From Pseudonocardia ammonioxydans (GTDB lineage Bacteria; Actinomycetota; Actinomycetes; Mycobacteriales; Pseudonocardiaceae): a stretch of DNA of 61,397 nt. Below, one piece after another: positions 59,763-61,397 of this stretch. The DNA is taken from NCBI RefSeq assembly GCF_900115005.1, contig NZ_FOUY01000036.1, forward strand, positions 1 through 61,397, given 5' to 3'. Numbering within the stretch: position 1 is the stretch's first letter; each line of letters begins with the position of its first letter. The position numbers and the translations under genes were made by a program. The notes beneath the pieces are model-generated. The model was not told the origin of the DNA. It worked only from the letters and a program-made list of their open reading frames with translations, and ran no database searches.

Positions 59763-60677
59763 TCACTCCCACCGGGTCGTGAACGACACGGTGATCCAGG
59801 CGTCCGGCTCGCCCCGCCCCAGCCGCTCCTCCACGCCGGCGCGGATGCGGTCCCAGTCCTCCAGCGGCCGCGCCGGCAGCCCGGCGGGAACGTGGAACAC
59901 CATCTCCACCTGCCGGGCCCGGCCGACCCGGGCCACGTACACGCGGTGCCCGGCGAACCCCTCGGCCGCCTCGACCTCGGCGGCGGCCCGGTCGGCCTCC
60001 TCCCGCAGTTCCGGGGGCGTGACCAGCGCGATCTCGGCGACGGCGCGGCGCAGCGTCGGGATCGGCACCGGCAGCAGCGCCAGCGCCACCACCATCAGGA
60101 CCGCGGGGTCGACATAGGGCCGCAGCCACTCCCCCGACGTCCCCTCCAGCAGCAGCGCCACCGCGAACGCCACCAGCAGCGCCCCCGTCACGGCACCGGA
60201 GACGAGCCAGCCCTTGACGTCCATCGCGACGAGAGCCGACCCGATCCGCCGGTTGGCGCGGTGCTCCACCAGGCCGACCGTCGTCGTCAGCACCAGCACG
60301 AGCACCGCGTAGACCAGCGCCGGCCCGAACGCGACGTCCCGGCCACCGGCCAGGATCGTCGCGACCGACTGGACGACGGCGTAGGCCGCGACCGCGAGCA
60401 GCAGCAGCGCGTTGACCGCCAGGACCATCGGCTCGAAGTGCCAGAAACCCATCGTGAAACGCCGGGTCGTCGCCGTCGACAGGCCGTCCGCGGTGGAGCG
60501 GGCGATCAGCCCGGCGACGACGATCGACACCACCGACATCGCGGCGTCCACGAGCGAGACCACGCCGTCGAAGACGATCGCCCCGGACCCGCTGACCAGG
60601 CCGAAGGTGATCCCCAGGGCGCAGAACGCCAGGATCGCGACGAAGGAGACCCGCAGTGCCTGCTGTTCGGTGCGCAT
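59763..60677 (-). CDS. Cation diffusion facilitator family transporter
   Basis: 304 aa, six membrane segments plus a cytosolic C-terminal domain. FDGVVSLVDAAMSVVSIVVA in TM2 and MDVKGWLVSGAVTG in TM5 stand where the metal ligands lie; aspartates occur but the usual HxxxD of TM5 is not present, so substrate (Zn, Mn, Fe) is uncertain. FWHFEPMVLAVNALLLL is a family segment. ATG with GGGAGGG. Confidence 0.83.
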   Translation of the reverse strand: MRTEQQALRVSFVAILAFCALGITFGLVSGSGAIVFDGVVSLVDAAMSVVSIVVAGLIARSTADGLSTATTRRFTMGFWHFEPMVLAVNALLLLAVAAYAVVQSVATILAGGRDVAFGPALVYAVLVLVLTTTVGLVEHRANRRIGSALVAMDVKGWLVSGAVTGALLVAFAVALLLEGTSGEWLRPYVDPAVLMVVALALLPVPIPTLRRAVAEIALVTPPELREEADRAAAEVEAAEGFAGHRVYVARVGRARQVEMVFHVPAGLPARPLEDWDRIRAGVEERLGRGEPDAWITVSFTTRWE

Positions 60678-60914
60678 CGGCCCTCCCGGCCACATCGGAC
60701 GCCTCGACCCAGTGTGGCGCAACCGGAGCGGCACGACGGGTGGAGGTGCGGGCCGGGCGGCGCGAGGGGGTACGGAGGGTCCTGCCGCCGCCGGGGAGCG
60801 CCAGCGGTTGCGTCGGTCCAGCGGTCTTCCTACCGTGGTCCTGACCGGACCGAACGATCGGCGCCGGGCCTCGGGTCGAGGAACCCGGGCGCCGGTGGGC
60901 CGCGGTCCGGCTCC

Positions 60915-60940
60915 GTTGAACGACGCAGCGGACCCGGTAT
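60915..60940 (+). promoter_or_regulatory. SigF/SigB-type promoter
   Basis: GTTG, 16-nt spacer, CGGTAT, close to GTTT-N15-17-GGGTAT; start predicted about 17 nt before the sigma gene, suggesting autoregulation. Confidence 0.45.
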
Positions 60941-60963
60941 CCGACTCGAACCCGGAGCTGTCC

Positions 60964-61397
60964 GTGCGCACTTCCACACGTATCCCGTCCGAACGGACGC
61001 AGCGGAGCCAGGCGTCCCGTCGCGACGGCCCGAACGGTTACGACGACCTCGGGCCGGATCTGCGCCGGCTCGCCCGGCTCGCCGCCGACGACCCGGAGCG
61101 CGGTCCCCTGCGCGACCGGCTCATCTGCGAGTTCCTCCCGCTCGTGCGCAACCTCAGCCGCCGCTACCTCACCGCGGCCCACTCCTCGGAGGACCTCGAG
61201 CAGGCGGCGACCCTCGGGCTGATCAAGGCGCTCGACCGGTACGACCCGGACGCCGCCACCGGTGGCCCCCTCGGCTACCTGGTCCCGAGCGTCCGCGGGG
61301 AAATCCTGCGCTACCTGCGCGACCACAGCTGGGCGCTGCGGGTCCCCCGCGACCTCAAGGAGCTGGGGGTCAGCATCAACAAGGCGACGGTCGTGCT
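60964..61397 (+). CDS. RNA polymerase sigma factor, SigF/SigB family (3' end outside window)
   Basis: First 144 residues. LREFL-type region 2.1 (RDRLICEFLPLVRNLSRRYL), region 2.2-2.3 (SSEDLEQAATLGLIKALDRY) and 2.4-like GPLGYLVPSVRGEILRYLRD, followed by SWALRVPRDLKELG, the wording typical of SigF/SigB/SigG stress and sporulation factors. GTG start with CGGAG; TTG 48 bp upstream is a weaker option. Anti-sigma genes are not upstream; the divergent neighbour is the cation transporter. Confidence 0.9.
   Translation, partial: MRTSTRIPSERTQRSQASRRDGPNGYDDLGPDLRRLARLAADDPERGPLRDRLICEFLPLVRNLSRRYLTAAHSSEDLEQAATLGLIKALDRYDPDAATGGPLGYLVPSVRGEILRYLRDHSWALRVPRDLKELGVSINKATVV

Noticed and set aside
59635..61326. 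Long minus-strand frame over the cation transporter and sigma gene
   Set aside because: Shadow of the transporter and antisense of the sigma factor; no domain in its translation.
1..61397. tRNA, rRNA or tmRNA genes
   Set aside because: I looked in the intergenic gaps for T-loop (GGTTCGAATCC-like) and CCA-end patterns and saw none that fold into a tRNA; a covariance-model scan would settle it.

Overview
The window is chromosomal DNA of a high-GC actinobacterium. GTG starts and 4-base GTGA/ATGA stop-start overlaps are frequent. A mycothiol-type DinB fold protein, a DUF222/13E12 HNH protein with a mycobacterial-type SOS box, a DtxR/IdeR-type iron box, a SigF/SigB-type sigma factor and an Rv1733c-like membrane protein all fit the Pseudonocardiales; Pseudonocardia is my best guess, from protein style only. 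I saw no rRNA, tRNA, CRISPR array, prophage or transposase gene.

Layout. 0-1.7 kb (minus): a PanE-like reductase followed by sucC, which runs off the left edge. 2.0-15.5 kb: a nearly complete purine-ring catabolic island. uraD-uraH-urate oxidase-NCS2 permease turn urate into allantoin. A minus-strand operon (NCS1 permease, hydantoin/allantoin racemase-like protein, allantoinase, IclR regulator) stands back to back with a plus-strand operon (allophanate-hydrolase-like protein, hydroxypyruvate isomerase, tartronate semialdehyde reductase, glycerate kinase, allantoicase) that takes allantoate and glyoxylate-derived carbon to glycerate. A recurring 17-bp palindrome in the control regions suggests one IclR regulon. 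A frameshifted AbiEi/DUF559 nuclease gene, flanked by three copies of a 66-bp palindromic repeat, sits inside this island. 15.5-16.1 kb is gene-poor and full of short tandem repeats. 16.1-20.3 kb: two small coupled genes, an isocitrate lyase/PEP mutase-family enzyme, and a divergent GntR regulator-amidohydrolase-RutA-like monooxygenase operon that looks like a pyrimidine or related ring-opening route.

20.4-30.9 kb: acyl-CoA desaturase; an iron(III) ABC transporter divergent from a two-component system across an iron-box-like site; an MFS exporter with an added carboxypeptidase-regulatory-like domain and its TetR regulator; an alpha/beta hydrolase. 30.9-36.8 kb: Rv1733c-like protein and a complete peptide/nickel-type ABC operon. 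36.8-44.6 kb: housekeeping and stress genes (msrA, AI-2E family transporter, a tandem Usp, DUF5995, a LysE/Lrp pair, and a MarR/DinB pair sharing one 28-bp palindrome).

44.6-48.6 kb: a hydratase, acyl-CoA dehydrogenase, CitE-like lyase and LysR cluster resembling C5-dicarboxyl-CoA (mesaconate/itaconate-type) breakdown. 48.6-55.9 kb: two unrelated formate dehydrogenases. One is a soluble NAD(P)-type enzyme whose residues suggest NADP use. The other is a molybdenum/tungsten selenoprotein complex whose catalytic subunit is read through an in-frame UGA followed 11 nt later by a bacterial SECIS hairpin. 56.1 kb to the end: pcm, the DUF222-HNH gene with a LexA box at its start codon, a cation diffusion facilitator, and the first part of a sigma factor with a SigF-type promoter.
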